This document shows positions 31,249-39,330 of a stretch of 64,000 bases of DNA, in pieces. The translations under genes were made by a program, and so were the position numbers. This DNA is from CAZZHG01 sp964653655 (GTDB lineage: Bacteria > Bdellovibrionota > FAC87 > UBA2466). The stretch covers positions 3,952 through 67,951 of the forward strand of contig CAZZHG010000012.1 in the NCBI GenBank assembly GCA_964653655.1, written 5' to 3'. Numbering within the stretch: position 1 is the first letter of the stretch; each line of letters starts with the position of its first letter. A model generated the notes under the pieces. The model had not been told where the DNA came from. It was given only the letters and a program-made list of their open reading frames with translations, and did not search any database.

Positions 31249-33303
31249 ATGCCCCACTTCTCCGGAAAATTCGCGCTCGCGATCTCTTTCTGCCTGGCGT
31301 GTTCTCACGCCCTCGCCGACGACATCAAAAAAGCTCTGATGGACACTCTGTTCCCGGTCCCGTGTCACATGCTGCAGGGGAGAGTTAGCTATGTTTATCC
31401 GGTAAACGTAATCATGGGCACGTCGGACCGGCGCCTGCCCGGCTCTCCGGTTCGAGGACTCCGCTACGACTTGCGCCTGCCGCCCGGATCCCAGGGAATC
31501 GAGCGCCAAGTCTATCCGCCGGGCTACAAGACAATTCTTCTGCCTTACAGCGACGCCACGAACGGTGAGACGGGGCAGATCGACGCCTGGGTAGTCTACG
31601 CCGTCGGAAAGGAAATGAAGGTCATCGAAGCCTACTCCCAAGGGCGCGCCTTTTCTCCGGCGATAAGGGAGAAAAACGCGGAGGCCCGAAAGGCGTATCG
31701 TAAAGCGCGCATGCGCGACAATACGTGGTTTCTTAACGACGGATCCTTGCGCACCGGCAGCGACGGCCTTCAAACCCCCTTCCAGGAAGAGGTTCAACAG
31801 AAAAACGTCCTCGTCGACGGCGAGTACCACAGCGTCGTGGATTGGCTCCAATACACCTGGGAAAACTGCACGCCCATCGACGTTCTCACCACGGCGGAAG
31901 CAAACAGCCGATCTCAAGGCCAGGCTGGAACTTTCGGATCCTGCGCGAACGCCGACTACAACTCCGTCACCAACCCCGGCGGAACAACGAATAATCCCGA
32001 CTGTCTTGCGAACTACTACATGTCGGAAATGCGCAACCAGATTTCCTGGCAAGAGTACAAGGCGGTTCGCGGAATGATCCCCATCGTCGGCACCGTCTAT
32101 AAAGTTCAAGAGTGCTTGGACAGCGCCGATCCGTGGTGCTACGGAGAAGCGGCGGTGGCCGGAGCGATGGATATCGGAACCATTCTGGTTCCCGTCGCCA
32201 AACTCGGGCAAGGGGTCGCGGGGGCGGGACGGATGGCGACGATGGTGCGCGCTTCGGGATCCGTCATCGGCAAAACGGGACGAGGCATCACCGGGGTGGC
32301 CGCCGTCGGTAACACGGCTCTCGCCCTCAAAGATTTGAGCGAAGGAAAAAAGCTCGATGCTGTGGCCCGCTTCCTCATGGCCTCCGCCGACGTTTACCAG
32401 CTCTATGCCTACACGAGCGCGATGGGCAAAATGAGCGCGATAAAGAAACTCTCGAAGGAAGCTCCCGCCAACAGCCAGTGCTATCCGTATACGAAGTCGG
32501 CCGACGCGGGTCTTCCGAGCATATGCCGTCTGGAAGGGCGCAACTCGGGTCTGAACACCGTTGCGGATGCGGTCGCCCCGGCGGACGTGAAAAAGATCTT
32601 CGATGCCGACGGAAATACGACCTTGAAGCTCACCGATCCGTTTTTTGGAGACGGAAACAATATTTACATTCACGTCGCGGACCCCACCTTGTTCGAGCCG
32701 TTCAGTCACTTCCAGCTCATCGTAAAAAACCAGAATACCGGCGTGATGGAAATTCTTACGACGGCTCCCGGCCTCAAGCTGACGTTCAAGGAAGGCAATC
32801 ATATATCGGGAGGCTATCTCTTCGCCTTCAAGGACATTCCGGAGGAATCCATCGCGGCTCTCAACGCCTATGTGGCCCGGGGACGCAGGGAAGCGAGCTG
32901 CGTCGCGGGAGCCTTCAATGCTCTGGACGCCGCGGGAATCTCCCTGAAAGGTCCAACGGGTCGCGCCGCCCATGTCCTGCCGGGCGCCGCCATGAAAAAG
33001 ATGATTAAGGACGGATTCAAACTCAGCGACGAAGCCATGCAAAATGTGAGCTTCGAAGTTTACAGTTTGTCGTCGAAAGACTTGGGAAAGAAACTCCGCT
33101 CCGCTCAGCTGGGATCGGCCAATGCCCTGGCCTTTCCGGTCATCGTCGTCACCGGAACCTACGTTATCTATGTCGGAGGCACCCAAGTCACAAAAGCCCT
33201 CTGGGGGGTCTACGTCATGAACGACGAAGGGCCCGAGTGCAACGCGCTCGAGTTGGGCGGTACGCCCGGCGGAATCGCCCAGCCCGGAGGTGGTTCGCCA
33301 TGA
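31249..33303 (+). CDS. Large secreted toxin-like protein with predicted permuted papain-like domain
   Basis: The 684-residue protein has a signal peptide (about 1-24). Residues 25-260 form a Cys-containing domain with no family I know. Residues about 265-385 are a Gly/Ala-rich helical stretch (GMIPIVGTVYKVQECLD, AGAMDIGTILVPVAKLGQG, KLDAVARFLMASADVYQL) like the pre-toxin segments of polymorphic toxins. The C-terminal part has FSHFQLIV (His487), VMEIL (Glu) and ASCVAGAFNALDAAGI (Cys551). His before Cys is the order of circularly permuted NlpC/P60 (YiiX/LRAT-like) enzymes. It is coupled by ATGA to a Cys-rich lipoprotein. Enzyme activity is inference. Confidence 0.6.
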   Translation: MPHFSGKFALAISFCLACSHALADDIKKALMDTLFPVPCHMLQGRVSYVYPVNVIMGTSDRRLPGSPVRGLRYDLRLPPGSQGIERQVYPPGYKTILLPYSDATNGETGQIDAWVVYAVGKEMKVIEAYSQGRAFSPAIREKNAEARKAYRKARMRDNTWFLNDGSLRTGSDGLQTPFQEEVQQKNVLVDGEYHSVVDWLQYTWENCTPIDVLTTAEANSRSQGQAGTFGSCANADYNSVTNPGGTTNNPDCLANYYMSEMRNQISWQEYKAVRGMIPIVGTVYKVQECLDSADPWCYGEAAVAGAMDIGTILVPVAKLGQGVAGAGRMATMVRASGSVIGKTGRGITGVAAVGNTALALKDLSEGKKLDAVARFLMASADVYQLYAYTSAMGKMSAIKKLSKEAPANSQCYPYTKSADAGLPSICRLEGRNSGLNTVADAVAPADVKKIFDADGNTTLKLTDPFFGDGNNIYIHVADPTLFEPFSHFQLIVKNQNTGVMEILTTAPGLKLTFKEGNHISGGYLFAFKDIPEESIAALNAYVARGRREASCVAGAFNALDAAGISLKGPTGRAAHVLPGAAMKKMIKDGFKLSDEAMQNVSFEVYSLSSKDLGKKLRSAQLGSANALAFPVIVVTGTYVIYVGGTQVTKALWGVYVMNDEGPECNALELGGTPGGIAQPGGGSP

Positions 33304-34058
33304 GCCGCCGCTTCCTATACGCGATGCTGCTCGCTTTGTTCGCGGTGAGCGCTTGCCTTGCGCCTCCGGAGGCGGAGACTCCGCCGCCCATTCTGGGGCC
33401 CGTCTGCCAAAAGATGTGGGTCTCGCGGAAGGTGGGCAGTGAGGAATACGTCTCCACTTGCGATGGCACGTGCCAGCTCCCCGAGCCGGATCCCCGCTGC
33501 GGCGACGGAGTCGTGAACGCGTCGGGCGAAGAGTGCGACGACGGAAATACTGACAACGGCGACGGCTGCAGCGATGTCTGCTTGAACGAAAGCGAGCATT
33601 GCGGAGACGGCTACCAGAACTCGGGTGAGCAATGCGACGACGGGAATAAAGACAACGGCGACGGCTGCGATTCGACCTGCCACTACGAGCCGACTCCGTC
33701 GCCCTCTCCCACGCCCGAACCGGAGGAGGAAGAGGAAGCTTCCGAAGAGCCCTCCGCGACTCCGACGGCCACGCCCACGGAGACTCCCACTTCGACTCCG
33801 ACCACGACTCCAACGGCTACTCCGACCGCGACGCCGACGCCGAGCCTTGCCCCGAGCGACGGCCCGCAACCGGAAGAGACGGAGACCCCGGCCCCCGCGA
33901 CACCGACTCCCTCTCCGGTAACGGCTACCGCGACACCGGAACCCTCGCCCGAGCAAACCGGAGCTCCGGCGGCGAGCCAACCGGCCGCGCCAACGCCGAC
34001 GCCTTCGCCGGGATCTGCCCAAACTCCGGGTCCGTCCGACTTCCCTTTTTCGACCTGA
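33300..34058 (+). CDS. Lipoprotein with Myxo-type disulfide repeats and Thr/Pro-rich tail
   Basis: The 252-residue protein has a lipobox leader (LFAVSAC, Cys near 19), then two DUF4215/Myxococcus cysteine-rich repeats (CGDGVVNASGEECDDGNTD near 65 and CGDGYQNSGEQCDDGNKD near 100), and a tail of about 125 residues of TPT, ATPTP and EPSP units. The tail looks like a flexible, cell-wall or capsule spanning stalk. The ATG overlaps the upstream stop (ATGA), so it is made together with the toxin-like protein. Its TGA abuts the opposing crcB stop. Confidence 0.8.
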   Translation: MSRRFLYAMLLALFAVSACLAPPEAETPPPILGPVCQKMWVSRKVGSEEYVSTCDGTCQLPEPDPRCGDGVVNASGEECDDGNTDNGDGCSDVCLNESEHCGDGYQNSGEQCDDGNKDNGDGCDSTCHYEPTPSPSPTPEPEEEEEASEEPSATPTATPTETPTSTPTTTPTATPTATPTPSLAPSDGPQPEETETPAPATPTPSPVTATATPEPSPEQTGAPAASQPAAPTPTPSPGSAQTPGPSDFPFST

Positions 34059-34430
34059 TTAAATGAGTCTGCCGAGATGAAGCCCGCCGAAAGTCGCGAG
34101 CACGCCGAGAACCGCGCTTAGCCCGAGGTACGCCGAGGCTTGCAGCAGCTGACCGCCTTCGATGAGCCGGCTCATCTCGAGCGAGAAGGCGGAAAAAGTA
34201 GTGAAGCCGCCGAGCAGCCCCACCATGATTCCCGTCGTGACCTCCGCCGGAAGCCCCGTTCGCTCGGCGCCGAAAGCGTATGCCACGCCTATCGCAAAAG
34301 AGCCCGTCACGTTGATGACTAGAGTCGCGTACGGAAAAGGCGATGCGACGAAATCACTGAAGAACACGTTAAGAAAGTAGCGGGCGAAGACACCCACCAA
34401 GCCGAATACGCCGATATAGACGAGAGTCAT
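34059..34430 (-). CDS. crcB: CrcB/Fluc fluoride channel
   Basis: The 123-residue protein has four membrane helices. The key segments are GVFARYFLN near 14, NVTGSFAIG near 41 and GGFTTFSAFSLE near 73, which hold the pore Asn, the TFS(S/A)F track and the central sodium region of fluoride channels. It exports fluoride as an antiparallel dimer encoded by one gene. I looked for a fluoride riboswitch upstream and saw none. It is last in a leftward rlmN - small secreted - crcB operon. Confidence 0.95.
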   Translation of the reverse strand: MTLVYIGVFGLVGVFARYFLNVFFSDFVASPFPYATLVINVTGSFAIGVAYAFGAERTGLPAEVTTGIMVGLLGGFTTFSAFSLEMSRLIEGGQLLQASAYLGLSAVLGVLATFGGLHLGRLI

Positions 34431-34453
34431 TTGAAAGGAAGTATACCCCGGCT

Positions 34454-34741
34454 TTACGGCAGCGAGGTAAAGAGACGGGCGCCGAGACGGAAAATAAAAC
34501 CGCGCACGCAGCTGGAGTAGAAACCCACCACATCAGTGGAGTCGTCGAGAAGCCGCTTCGCCCCCACCCGCACCGCTTCCACCCGCCCGCGCACACTCTC
34601 GGGAAGATCCCGGACCACTTCATTCACCGAGGGGACATGCAGATCCGGAAGCTGGCCGTAGCCCGGCGCGATCAGCAGATTCGGAAACGGAAAAAAGAAG
34701 AGCGCTCCGAGAAGAAAGGCGGTTCCACAGGCGCGCTTCAT
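34454..34741 (-). CDS. Small secreted protein, unknown
   Basis: The 95-residue protein has a hydrophobic leader (MKRACGTAFLLGALFFFPFPNLLI), then a helical mature part (VNEVVRDLPESVRGRVEAVRVGAKRLLDD) with one Cys. Its ATG overlaps the rlmN stop by four bases, so it is coupled. No family is recognised. Confidence 0.5.
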   Translation of the reverse strand: MKRACGTAFLLGALFFFPFPNLLIAPGYGQLPDLHVPSVNEVVRDLPESVRGRVEAVRVGAKRLLDDSTDVVGFYSSCVRGFIFRLGARLFTSLP

Positions 34742-35817
34742 GCGAGCGCCTCCGTCGGAAGGTTGCCCCTTTGCGCCCTGAGTTTCGCGTACTCGTGTGC
34801 CTTGTCCTCTTGGGTACGCAGCTGCCCGCAGGCGCCCGCGATGTCCCGGCCCCGGCTACGCCGGTAGGTAGCCGTATAACCTTCGTTAAGTAAGATGTTT
34901 TGGAACGAGAGCACCCGCGCCTCCGCCGGCCGCTTGAACGAGACGAAAGGATTCTCGTTATAGGCGAGCAGGTTGATCTTGCTCGGGATGCCCCGGAGCA
35001 ATTTCACGAGCCGGTGCGCGTCCTCGTCGGAGTCGTTCAAATCCTTGATGAGGATGTATTCGAACGTGATGCGGTTCCTGCCCGGGATGCGCACCGTACG
35101 GCACGTCTCCATCAGCTCATCCAAAGAATGCTTCTTGTTGATGGGCATCAGCTTCGCGCGCTGCTCTTCGGTCGTGCCGTGGAGGGAAATCGCGAGCTTC
35201 GCGATGTTCGCATCGAGAAAATGCTGAATCTTCGGCGTAAGCCCGACGGTCGACACCGTAATGTGGCGCTTTCCGATCTGCGCGCCCATGGGATGCGAGA
35301 AAATGTGCAAAGCGCGGATGACTTCGTCGTAGTTGTCGAAGGGCTCGCCCATTCCCATCAGCACGATGTTGGTGATGGGCGCCGGAAACTCGATCGAGTA
35401 GAGCTGATCGACTATCTCCCACGCTTTCAAATCGCGGGTGAACTTCATGTAGCCGGTCGCGCAGAAGGTGCACGCCATCTTGCAGCCGACCTGCGTGGAA
35501 ACACAAAGCGTGTTGCGTTCCTCGGACGGAATGAAAACGGACTCCACCGTTTCGCCGTCGGGCAGGCGCACGAGAAACTTCGCGGTGCCGTCTTCCTTCG
35601 AGTGCTCGGCTTTGGCGACGGTTAGTTTTGGAATATCGAACCGCTCGGCCAAAAACTCACGGAAGGACTTGTGCAGATCGGTCATCTGGTGGAAGTCGGT
35701 CTCCCGCCGCAGATGGATCCAGCGAAAGAGCTGACGCCCGCGAAAAGCCGAATGGCCGAGCTCGATCATCTTGGCTTCGAGCTCTTCAAGCGTCAGATTT
35801 TTCAGGTTTTCCTTCAT
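34738..35817 (-). CDS. rlmN: 23S rRNA (A2503-C2)/tRNA (A37-C2) methyltransferase RlmN
   Basis: The 359-residue radical SAM enzyme has the CxxxCxxC cluster motif as VGCKMACTFCATGYMKF near residue 112. Family blocks LTLEELEAKMIELG at the N-terminus, RWIHLRRETDFHQMTDLHK, VLMGMGEPFDNYDEVIRAL near 152 and a conserved C-terminal region with GRDIAGACGQL (the methyl-carrying Cys) are all present. It methylates adenine C2 in rRNA and tRNA through a Cys-bound intermediate. Confidence 0.97.
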   Translation of the reverse strand: MKENLKNLTLEELEAKMIELGHSAFRGRQLFRWIHLRRETDFHQMTDLHKSFREFLAERFDIPKLTVAKAEHSKEDGTAKFLVRLPDGETVESVFIPSEERNTLCVSTQVGCKMACTFCATGYMKFTRDLKAWEIVDQLYSIEFPAPITNIVLMGMGEPFDNYDEVIRALHIFSHPMGAQIGKRHITVSTVGLTPKIQHFLDANIAKLAISLHGTTEEQRAKLMPINKKHSLDELMETCRTVRIPGRNRITFEYILIKDLNDSDEDAHRLVKLLRGIPSKINLLAYNENPFVSFKRPAEARVLSFQNILLNEGYTATYRRSRGRDIAGACGQLRTQEDKAHEYAKLRAQRGNLPTEALA

Positions 35818-35854
35818 CGAACCCGAACCTATACCCCAAATCGCGTTCTGATTG

Positions 35855-36505
35855 CTACCCGAGCTTCAGGTGAGTCAGTAGCTCCGGGAAAGCGTTGAGA
35901 ATTTGCCCGGGCGTCCCCTTCACCCGGCCGAAACCGTAGCCGGCGGCGAGAAAGCGCGCCCCGGCCGCTTCCGCGCATTGGCGGTCCACCTCGTGGTCGC
36001 CTACCATCACCATTCCGCCTTTAGAAGGATCCACGCCTACCTTACGGGCGGCCTCCAGAAGATGAGCCGGGTGCGGCTTGAAGCGCGAGACGCTGTCCAG
36101 CCCCGCGATGGCGTCGAAAGTTATCGTCGGTAAATAGTGTTGGAGGGTCAGCTCGGCGACCTTCGTGTGCTTGTTGGTGACCACGGCCACCTTCAGGCCG
36201 GCCTTCGCCCGTAACGTCCGAAGCGTTTCCTCGACCCCGGGGTAAGCCGACCCGCCGGCGTAGGGCTCTTCCAGGTAGGAGAGCCGGAACGCCTCGATCG
36301 CCTTGGGCTGCTCCTCGGCCGGAAGTTCCGGGCAGCCGTGCTGGACAAGATAATTCACCCCATGGCCGATGCAGGGGCGCAGCTCCTCCGTGGAGCGGAT
36401 AGGCAGCCCGTAGACCTTATGCCGCACCCGGTTAAGATGGCCGCAGATGTCCTCCAGGCTGTCGATCAGAGTACCGTCCAAATCTAGAAAAATAGCTGAA
36501 ATCAT
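35855..36505 (-). CDS. HAD-family phosphatase (phosphoglycolate phosphatase-like)
   Basis: The 216-residue protein starts MISAIFLDLDGTLIDSLED, with motif I DLDGT, a helical cap (about 18-90), motif II VVTNKH near 116, the Lys of motif III in RFKPHP near 147, and motif IV VMVGDHEVDRQCAEAAG near 169. This order matches Gph-type phosphatases. The ATG at 36505 is chosen over an upstream TTG at 36532. Confidence 0.85.
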   Translation of the reverse strand: MISAIFLDLDGTLIDSLEDICGHLNRVRHKVYGLPIRSTEELRPCIGHGVNYLVQHGCPELPAEEQPKAIEAFRLSYLEEPYAGGSAYPGVEETLRTLRAKAGLKVAVVTNKHTKVAELTLQHYLPTITFDAIAGLDSVSRFKPHPAHLLEAARKVGVDPSKGGMVMVGDHEVDRQCAEAAGARFLAAGYGFGRVKGTPGQILNAFPELLTHLKLG

Positions 36506-36565
36506 TGGGTAAATATAACCAACCGGGCTCAACCGGTTTTACTTGTACCCGAGCCCGGTTCCTTT

Positions 36566-36591
36566 TGTCACAACAATCACGGCCGTTCGTC
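36566..36591 (+). promoter_or_regulatory. Candidate ECF sigma promoter (TGTCACA ... CGTC)
   Basis: TGTCACA (36566-36572) and CGTC (36588-36591) are 15 bases apart, about 65 bases upstream of the ECF sigma gene. TGTCAC-type -35 and CGTC -10 elements are typical of promoters read by some ECF sigma factors, which often drive their own operons. Spacing is near the usual 15-17. By-eye call. Confidence 0.45.
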
Positions 36592-36656
36592 TATAACCCT
36601 AGAAGACTGGGGTTTTTACCCATCTCAGTCATTTAAAGAGGGGTCAGGGTTCTCGA

Positions 36657-37250
36657 ATGGGCAACGAGCTGAAGTCTTGGGTCAAGCGCCTGAGGAAAGG
36701 AGACCAGAGTGCCTTTCTTCCGTTCTACGAGAAGACCGCTCCCGGTTTGATGCGGTTCCTTCTTTGGAAGTCGAACGGAAACAAGGAACTCTCGGAAGAC
36801 ATCCTGCAGGAGAGTTACGTGCGCTTTCTCCTGCACCTCGACCGGCTTGAGTCGGAAGAGGAAATCTCGATCCAGTCTTACCTGCTCCGGATCGTGAAAC
36901 ATTGTTTGATCGATAAAGTGGCGAGGAGCCCGCACGCGGCCCGGCACCACATACCGATGGAAGACGCACTCCACTTGGCGGAAACCAGAGAGGAAGCCAA
37001 GCAGGAGCAAGCGGTGGAACTGAGAGAACTTGCGATTGCCATGAAATCACTGAGTGAAAAAGATTCCGAAATCATCTGGCTGAGAGACGCGATGGGAATG
37101 TCCCATCGGGAGGTCGCCGAACAGGTCGGCATCTCCGAGCAGGCCTCGCGCCAGGCTTACGTCCGCGCGAAGCGCTCGCTCCTATCGGAGCTGGCCGCCA
37201 CCGGAGCCGCGGTTTTCAACGGGGGGGACTATGCTGCTGAATTGTCCTAA
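36657..37250 (+). CDS. ECF-type sigma factor
   Basis: The 197-residue protein has sigma region 2 (about 18-85, KELSEDILQESYVRFLLHLDRL) and region 4 (about 125-180) with MKSLSEKDSEIIWLRDAMGMSHREVAEQVGISEQASRQAYVRAKRSL, a helix-turn-helix. Region 3 is absent, as in ECF factors. Its 3' end overlaps the anti-sigma gene by 20 bases. A candidate self-promoter lies upstream. Confidence 0.88.
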   Translation: MGNELKSWVKRLRKGDQSAFLPFYEKTAPGLMRFLLWKSNGNKELSEDILQESYVRFLLHLDRLESEEEISIQSYLLRIVKHCLIDKVARSPHAARHHIPMEDALHLAETREEAKQEQAVELRELAIAMKSLSEKDSEIIWLRDAMGMSHREVAEQVGISEQASRQAYVRAKRSLLSELAATGAAVFNGGDYAAELS

Positions 37251-37770
37251 GCCCGAAAAGCTCCTCGAGCTGTTCACCATCCCCGACGAGATTTCCTTCA
37301 GCCAGCGCGCGGTCACCAAAACCCACGCTTTCTTCTGCGCCGACTGCCAGGCAAAGCTCACGACCCTCAAGTCGTCGTGGGAACACTATTTCAAGCCCGA
37401 GCCCGACATCACGTCGTCTCTTCTGAAGGTGTACTCGAAGCTTCAGAAGGACGAGACGCTGATCCTGAAAGGCTGGAAGCTCGGCGACACTCCCAGAAAA
37501 CGCGGCGCGCGCCACGTTCTGTTCAACGAAGGCTGGCTCTTCCGCGGGAGCGTCGGCCTCGGCATGGCGGCCCTCGTCGCGGTAATCGCCGTGGGTCCCC
37601 TGAACAAGTCGCAGCCGAGGGAAGACCTCGTAGCGGACGTTTTCAAATCGGCGAAAGCCGAGCTTCCCCTCATGCAGATTCGCACTGAGGACAAGGACTC
37701 GGTGAAGGTGCGTTACCTTCAGCCGGAGCTGCTCCAAACCATCGAATTTGAAACGACGAGCGCCAGATGA
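37231..37770 (+). CDS. Zinc-binding (ZAS-like) membrane anti-sigma factor
   Basis: The 179-residue protein has THAFFCADCQAKL near residue 32, the H-x3-C-x2-C zinc motif of anti-sigma domains, within an N-terminal cytoplasmic region. One membrane helix (GLGMAALVAVIAVG, about 111-126) leads to a periplasmic tail of about 50 residues. The gene overlaps both neighbours. It should hold the sigma factor at the membrane until a periplasmic signal arrives. Confidence 0.75.
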   Translation: MLLNCPKPEKLLELFTIPDEISFSQRAVTKTHAFFCADCQAKLTTLKSSWEHYFKPEPDITSSLLKVYSKLQKDETLILKGWKLGDTPRKRGARHVLFNEGWLFRGSVGLGMAALVAVIAVGPLNKSQPREDLVADVFKSAKAELPLMQIRTEDKDSVKVRYLQPELLQTIEFETTSAR

Positions 37771-38582
37771 AACAACGCTTTTTAATGACGGCTTTATTCA
37801 TGGGCGGGGGTATCGCTGCGAACGCGATGCCTCCGCTCCCTCCTCCTTCCGCGGCGATTTCGCCGGTACCGGCTCAGTTCATGACCACGGTTCAGTTTTC
37901 GGTTCAGGAGCGCACTCCGATGCTCAATCAGCGTGGCCAGCAGCTCGTGGTCGACGAGTTTTCCGACGTATTCGAGGCCTGGCCCGAGTTCACGGGCAAG
38001 CGTTACGAAGTGAAGATGAACGGCCCCGAAGTCGTCTTCTACGTCACCGGCTCCAACGATTTGCGCCAGCCCATGGAAAAGGCGATGGCCCAGCTCATTC
38101 AGGAGCTGAACGGCCGGGTCCGCGCCCGAGGCCGCACTCAGTTTTACCGCACGAGCTTCGAGCAAGGCGGCGGCGGCTCCCTCGAAGTGCGCACCGACGA
38201 CTCCCATTCGAAAATCGTTTCCGTCTCCGCCCAGAGCGTTCCCCTTCGCGACATCCTGAAGGAGATCAAGACTCAAGTGGGCGGTCTCAGCTACCTCATC
38301 CCGGGCGAGTGCGCGGAGCAGCTCGTCGACTGGAGCTACGGCGAGGAAGGCACCTCGGAGCCGAAAGCCCTCGATGCCGCCATGCGGGAAATCGGAGCCC
38401 TCTTCAAGCTAAACCTCCAGAAGCAGAACAACACCTACGTATTCAGCGGCCCGTGCGATGCGGCCCAGATACCGAAGGTCAAAGGCCGCCCGCTCACCAA
38501 CGAGCTGTGGACCGACCTTCCCAAGGGCCATGGCGTGCGGCCTACCGCCGTGTTCTTTTCCGTTCCGCCCATTGCGAGGTAA
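37767..38582 (+). CDS. Secreted protein with STN-like (secretin/TonB N-terminal) domain
   Basis: The 271-residue protein has a leader (MKQRFLMTALFMGGGIAANA). A C-terminal part around residues 145-230 (VSVSAQSVPLRDILKEIK, then ALDAAMREIGALFKLNLQKQNNTYVFSG) follows the STN fold pattern of secretins and FecA-type receptors. The N-terminal half is unassigned. The ATG overlaps the anti-sigma stop (ATGA). It may be the periplasmic signal partner of the anti-sigma factor. Confidence 0.6.
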   Translation: MKQRFLMTALFMGGGIAANAMPPLPPPSAAISPVPAQFMTTVQFSVQERTPMLNQRGQQLVVDEFSDVFEAWPEFTGKRYEVKMNGPEVVFYVTGSNDLRQPMEKAMAQLIQELNGRVRARGRTQFYRTSFEQGGGGSLEVRTDDSHSKIVSVSAQSVPLRDILKEIKTQVGGLSYLIPGECAEQLVDWSYGEEGTSEPKALDAAMREIGALFKLNLQKQNNTYVFSGPCDAAQIPKVKGRPLTNELWTDLPKGHGVRPTAVFFSVPPIAR

Positions 38583-38594
38583 ACTCTCTCCCTG

Positions 38595-39266
38595 GTGAGA
38601 GTCTCCTTCGGAATCTGCGTATATGAGGATGCCGAGGCCATCGCCTCGGCCATCGAAACCTATCTGCTTCCTTCCCTGAAGCTCGCCTCTGGAGCCGAAA
38701 TTCTCTGCGTCGACAACAGCCGCTCCCCTTCGAAACTGGTCGAGGCTCGCCTCGCGGCCTCTGGCTACCCGTTCCGTTACGACTGGAGCCGGCGCAACCT
38801 CAAGTACTCGGCCACTCTCAATCGGCTGGTCGCACAAGCGGGCCACCCGTACTTCGTCTACGTTTGCCTCGCCCACTGCGAGCTAAGAGACCCCAGCTGG
38901 TGGAAAGATCTGCTCGCGCCGCTCGAGGATCCGTCCGTCGGAATGTCGGGCTGCCGGCAGGACGGGCCGTGGGAGTTTCCGGCCGAGCACATTCAGGGGG
39001 GAGTTTTCGCGGCCCGCACCGAGGTGCTTCGCGCGCTTCCTTACTCACCGGCCTACCCTCACGATTTTTCCGACATCGACATGAGCCAGCGCCTCGGCGA
39101 CGAGGGTTACCGCCTGGCCGACGTGACCTCGGTCCGTAATCTTCTTCCGGGGCAGGCGCCGGGGGAAGGCTGGAAGATCCTTCACCGAAGCCGTCCGCGA
39201 ACCCGCGCCGGCAAGTTGCTGCGCTTTCTCCGCCACGGTCTGGCTCCCCTGGACATCATCACTTAA
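38595..39266 (+). CDS. Family 2-like glycosyltransferase
   Basis: The 223-residue protein starts at GTG (MRVSFGICVYEDAEAI), a GT-A fold opening, with AEILCVDNSRSPSKLVE near 35. The usual DxD is replaced by a C-x-HCEL stretch near 95; DFSDIDMSQRLGDEGYRLADV near 155 is typical of GT2-like acceptor regions. It starts the polysaccharide cluster. Donor and acceptor are unknown. Confidence 0.7.
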   Translation: MRVSFGICVYEDAEAIASAIETYLLPSLKLASGAEILCVDNSRSPSKLVEARLAASGYPFRYDWSRRNLKYSATLNRLVAQAGHPYFVYVCLAHCELRDPSWWKDLLAPLEDPSVGMSGCRQDGPWEFPAEHIQGGVFAARTEVLRALPYSPAYPHDFSDIDMSQRLGDEGYRLADVTSVRNLLPGQAPGEGWKILHRSRPRTRAGKLLRFLRHGLAPLDIIT

Positions 39267-39330
39267 CTGATGGCTTCGCGCCGCTGGAAGTCGTGCCTTA
39301 CGGGCCTCCATGGCCGGATAATTCCCTTTC

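Noticed and set aside
31189..33813. Long leftward open frame of 874 residues
   Set aside because: It lies antisense to the secreted toxin-like gene and the disulfide-repeat gene, is Arg/Ser-rich and has no motif; GC-rich DNA makes such shadow frames.
33700..34050. Periodic repeats that might be a CRISPR or VNTR array
   Set aside because: They are codons for TPT/ATPTP protein repeats, with irregular period and no spacers.
34431..34500. Fluoride riboswitch ahead of crcB
   Set aside because: crcB sits third in an operon and the gap lacks the conserved riboswitch core.
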